From Nectonema munidae (lineage: Eukaryota; Nematomorpha; Nectonematoida; Nectonematidae): a stretch of 64,000 nucleotides of DNA. Numbering within the stretch: position 1 is the first letter of the stretch; each line of letters begins with the position of its first letter. The stretch lies in contig JAUIRK010000081.1 in the NCBI GenBank assembly GCA_030549495.1, positions 124,001-188,000 of the forward strand, given 5' to 3'. Shown here piece by piece: positions 61,233-64,000 of the stretch. The notes below the pieces were generated by a model. The model was given only the letters and a program-made list of their open reading frames with translations. It did no database searches and was not told the origin of the DNA. Both the position numbers and the translations under genes were made by a program.

Positions 61233-61523
61233 TCCTTTCAGGCATTCGTTTTCCAAAATTGATCCCTTGCTTTTCTTTTAGTCATTAGTGAGTTTTTATT
61301 AGAGATGTATCAGGTGTAAAATTTTTTGTATCCGTGGATGTGTATGCCGATATCAAATTCCTAGCGAATGTGGATGTTATTGCGGATGTTGAAACTTAAA
61401 CGTTCCGCGGGTGAGGGATGTTAAGAGGATGTAGAAATTATTGCGAATGCCCATGTGGATATCCGATTCACCTCTATTTTTTAAAGATTTTATGGGACAG
61501 TGGTGTCCCATTGTGTATGAAGG
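61229..61523. mobile_element. TTAA MITE T5, split by a hAT MITE
   Basis: The outer parts 61,233-61,299 and 61,477-61,523 together match the uninterrupted T6 at 63,460-63,580. Shared words are CCTTTCAGGCATTCGTTTTC at the left and GGTGTCCCATTGTGTATGAA at the right. The insertion lies where T6 reads AAGTTTTTATATACTTAAAG. The right TTAA has decayed (GAAACG). Confidence 0.72.
61300..61476. mobile_element. hAT MITE, TAGAGATG family, copy 2, 177 bp
   Basis: The ends are TAGAGATGTATCAGG and, inverted, TAGAGGTGAATCGGATATCC. The interior carries several GGATGT words (GTGGATGTTATTGCGGATG). It is related to the 74-bp element at 33,231. Flanking octamers GTTTTTAT and TTTTTTAA match at 6 of 8 positions. 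It sits inside T5. Confidence 0.78.
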
Positions 61524-62414
61524 AAACGCAAAAAGATTTGCAATTTTTTACACGCAATGAAAAACAAAATGATGGTTGGACTGAACGACGATAGGATTTT
61601 TTAGATAGCGCAGGCAGAACTTATAACACGCGCTCTCATCTGAATTAGATATGACTTTTAGAATTGGCGAACTGACAAAGTAAATAATGTCTTGAATGCG
61701 CGCATAATAACTCTCTGGAAAATTGTTTACTTTGGTTGAAGTATAATATCGCTGCTTTTTATTCCCTATTGCTTTCAAAGTCATCTCTTGCTATCCCTAA
61801 ATCACGATTAGAGCAAGTGTGCATATATTTTTTCTCTAGTTACACAACACACACACAAACAAGCATATATACCAATATCATATCATATATTTATTTATGA
61901 CTTTATTTACTTATTTACAGCATTAACTTTTGGTTTATTGTTGAGTTATTTAAATTTTGTTTCATCTGATTCAAAGATCATTAAGATACACTCTAAATCG
62001 AATCACGCTGACTCTTGATGTCCTTTGAGACCACACTTTGCAGTTATGGATTTTGTTTTTTTCTTTTAATCTTTCAGCAATGATTTTTGCTGTTCAAAGC
62101 GATACGATCTAAATTTGAAGACAAGGAGCGCTGTGCTGCAAATCTTTGATATTCTTTGCGTCTCTTTTTTACAACACAAGCTTCTTGTTACTTTTGTCAG
62201 TTGAGTAAGTTATCCAAAGTACTTCTTCATATCAACGCCTGACATGCCTGCAATTTTTTGACAACGCTTCCATTTATTTCACTTGAAAAGTTTTTATTTT
62301 GTATCCACTTTTAATTTTGTCATCTTCCTCCTTCTCTCCTATTGTAATTTCCTTCCATCTTACTTTGTGTTGTAGCAGGGCAGATTACCGGACCTAGAGA
62401 CAGAGTTGGCTTCA
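61524..62414. other. AT-rich spacer
   Basis: No gene recognised. A CA-rich stretch lies near 61,845-61,858. Confidence 0.5.
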
Positions 62415-62518
62415 TTACCCCATTTCATCCCAGTAAAAATTGGCACAATTTATTAACTTTTTAAACTCAAGAAATTGTCTCCACCATTTAAATATGAAGG
62501 TGGTATCAAATGGGTTAA
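62415..62518. mobile_element. TTAA MITE T7, about 97 bp
   Basis: The left border is TTAC (62,415-62,418, decayed TTAA) and the right border TTAA (62,515-62,518). The TIRs are CCCATTTCATCCCA and, inverted, CCCATTTGATACCACC. The right side holds the inverted pair CCACC...GGTGG at 62,480-62,503, in the position of the subterminal palindromes of T1 and T3. Confidence 0.55.
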
Positions 62519-63455
62519 GGGTCATATAAGGTAATTTCCCGCAATCCATAATTATAGGGACCCCGTTTAACAATTGTATATAAGATTGTTAAGTTTTTTT
62601 TCTTCCTCACTTCACTCTTTGCAGATGAGCAAAACCTTAATTTTGCTTCAGTAGCGTTTGGACACATACACACACAAAAACCTACACTCAGAAATAGACC
62701 GAGACATTCAGATTGATACAAAAGATGCGATTATGTAATAGAGTTGGAATCGATTCTGATTATAATTAGAATCACAGAAATTCCTAGAATCGTATTTAGA
62801 GACAGTCCTTTTTAATAAGAACCTAGAGAACCACAAATCATATTCTCTCAGTAATTGTATCGCGGGAAGCTTCGTAGATATACTTCAGTGGAACAAACAG
62901 TTTATTGAAAAACTAAGAACTGAGCACCACAGTACCCTCCCTATCGAGGGCATGACAGACAGTATAGCGAGTAGAAACGACCGGTAAGAGCCGATTTTTT
63001 TTCCATTTCTACAGTCAGAAGTCTACTACACATGCCCTTTAGTGTTTGAGAGCGATGCCGAACAAACTTTATGCATATTTCAATGGAGCTATTGGAAACG
63101 AAAGCAATCCATCTTTCCACAGATAATTAAAATATAGCATTGTTTTTTTGCTAATAAAAATAAGAATTAGAATCGAATTTTGAAAATCAGAATCAAAATC
63201 AAAATCAGAACTTTAGAAATGAAAAAAATTAGAATCAGAATCAAAGTTGTGATTAAAATTCTACAAAATTTTGACATTATCTCGAGTTAACCTTATAAAA
63301 TAGGGTCTATATAAGATACTCCCATTGGCCCCAGCTAAGCGTGGGAAACAGGTCAATTGACCCTCCTTGGATTTTAAATCTTTGTATTTTTTTGAAACCA
63401 TATGGATAAAATTATTTTCTAACATAATTTTAATTGCATTGAAAAATATTATTGT
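62519..63455. other. AT-rich spacer with GAATCA repeats
   Basis: Positions 63,160-63,250 are a degenerate AGAATC/AAATCA hexanucleotide array; inverted versions (GAATCGATTCTGATT) occur at 62,747-62,795. No gene is recognised. Confidence 0.5.
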
Positions 63456-63584
63456 TTAACCGTTTCAGGCATTGGTTTTCCAAAATTTATCGACTGCTTT
63501 CCTTTCCGATAAGTTTTTATATACTTAAAGCAGACTTTCTTTTCAATGGGACTCTGGTGTCCCCATTGTGCATGAAAAGGCTAA
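63456..63584. mobile_element. TTAA MITE T6, 121 bp, uninterrupted
   Basis: TTAA at 63,456-63,459 and a decayed CTAA at 63,581-63,584 flank 63,460-63,580. The ends are CCGTTTCAGGCATTGG and, inverted, CCTTTTCATGCACAATGG. The right side carries the palindrome GGGACTCTGGTGTCCC (63,548-63,563). It is the empty-site partner of T5. Confidence 0.72.
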
Positions 63585-64000
63585 CGTATACAGTTAATTT
63601 TACGTAATTGTGAATGCGTTTTTAAATTACTTTACAACGTACTCTTCGTCATCTATCTATATTATAACTTGCTTTAGTTTAGTTTTGTTATCATTTATAG
63701 CTTTATTTAATTGAATAATCTTATTTCTTTTCTTATTTTTACATAAACAAAGCCTTTTAATTTTATTCTAAATGAATGATATTAATTTTTCAATAATTCA
63801 GAGTTTTGTTTCATCTTTAATGTCTTTTTATAAGATATGTAAGTAGTTTTTAATCTTTACCCACCCTACCAAACTTCCAGCGGACGTCCGTGGATACTCT
63901 CTAGAAAATGTATAATTGTATACAATTTTGAACGCATAACATTTTACATATTTAAATTTTTCAATGATCATGGCTATCTTTTATAAAATGTCACTCAAAA
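63585..64000. other. AT-rich end of window
   Basis: Nothing recognised. Confidence 0.5.

Overview
The window looks like intergenic sequence from an invertebrate nuclear genome. It is very AT-rich with almost no long open frames. It holds tRNA-derived SINEs, a Jockey/I-type LINE, piggyBac-, hAT-, pogo/Tigger-, PIF- and CACTA-like DNA transposon remains, and a very long (GT)n microsatellite. Exon-like blocks have spliceosomal GT/AG borders. The mix fits an arthropod; a copepod-like or similar repeat-rich genome is only a guess. I found no complete host gene, rRNA, tRNA gene, CRISPR array or operon, and I recognised no LTR retrotransposon, endogenous virus or Polinton.

Layout. 1-2,494: AT-rich, no gene. 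2,495-6,585: a decayed LINE (zinc-knuckle ORF1, AP-endonuclease, reverse transcriptase), with an inverted piece of a second copy's RT fused to its 5' side. 8,195-9,040: a reverse-strand SINE, then a hAT-type MITE. 9,800-9,973 and 13,900-14,600: two GC-richer islands that could be promoter/first-exon remnants. 15,390-16,256: an element edged by GGACAATTGCC-type modules. 16,730-17,063: a 334-bp LINE tail with a perfect 10-bp target duplication. 19,605: a SINE. 22,834-23,090: a hAT transposase scrap. 23,976-24,790: a foldback element next to a pogo-like end. 27,327-28,076: a CACTA-like element. 29,374-30,640: a third LINE copy.

31,138-36,335: hAT-like elements, including a 353-bp MITE and a 74-bp MITE, both with perfect 8-bp duplications, and a foldback. 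38,775-43,173: short TTAA-flanked MITEs, a duplicated block with exon-like ORFs, a Tigger transposase pseudogene and a PIF-like MITE. 46,178-48,998: another TTAA MITE and a second copy of the duplicated block, split by a 2.0-kb piggyBac-like element. 50,900-52,724: SINE, hAT MITE and a second, different piggyBac-like N-terminal fragment. 54,372-54,558: a near-perfect foldback. 54,895-56,496: exactly 801 uninterrupted GT units. 58,985-63,584: SINE, hAT MITE and four more TTAA MITEs, one of them split by a hAT MITE.

The strongest theme is a set of very small TTAA-flanked elements (roughly 70-140 bp). Several carry a subterminal palindrome and CAGACGAT-like iterons, and their ends resemble those of the 2.0-kb piggyBac-like element. 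Two nested insertions can be dated relative to their hosts because the window also contains the uninterrupted homologous site. Every transposase or RT frame visible here is broken.
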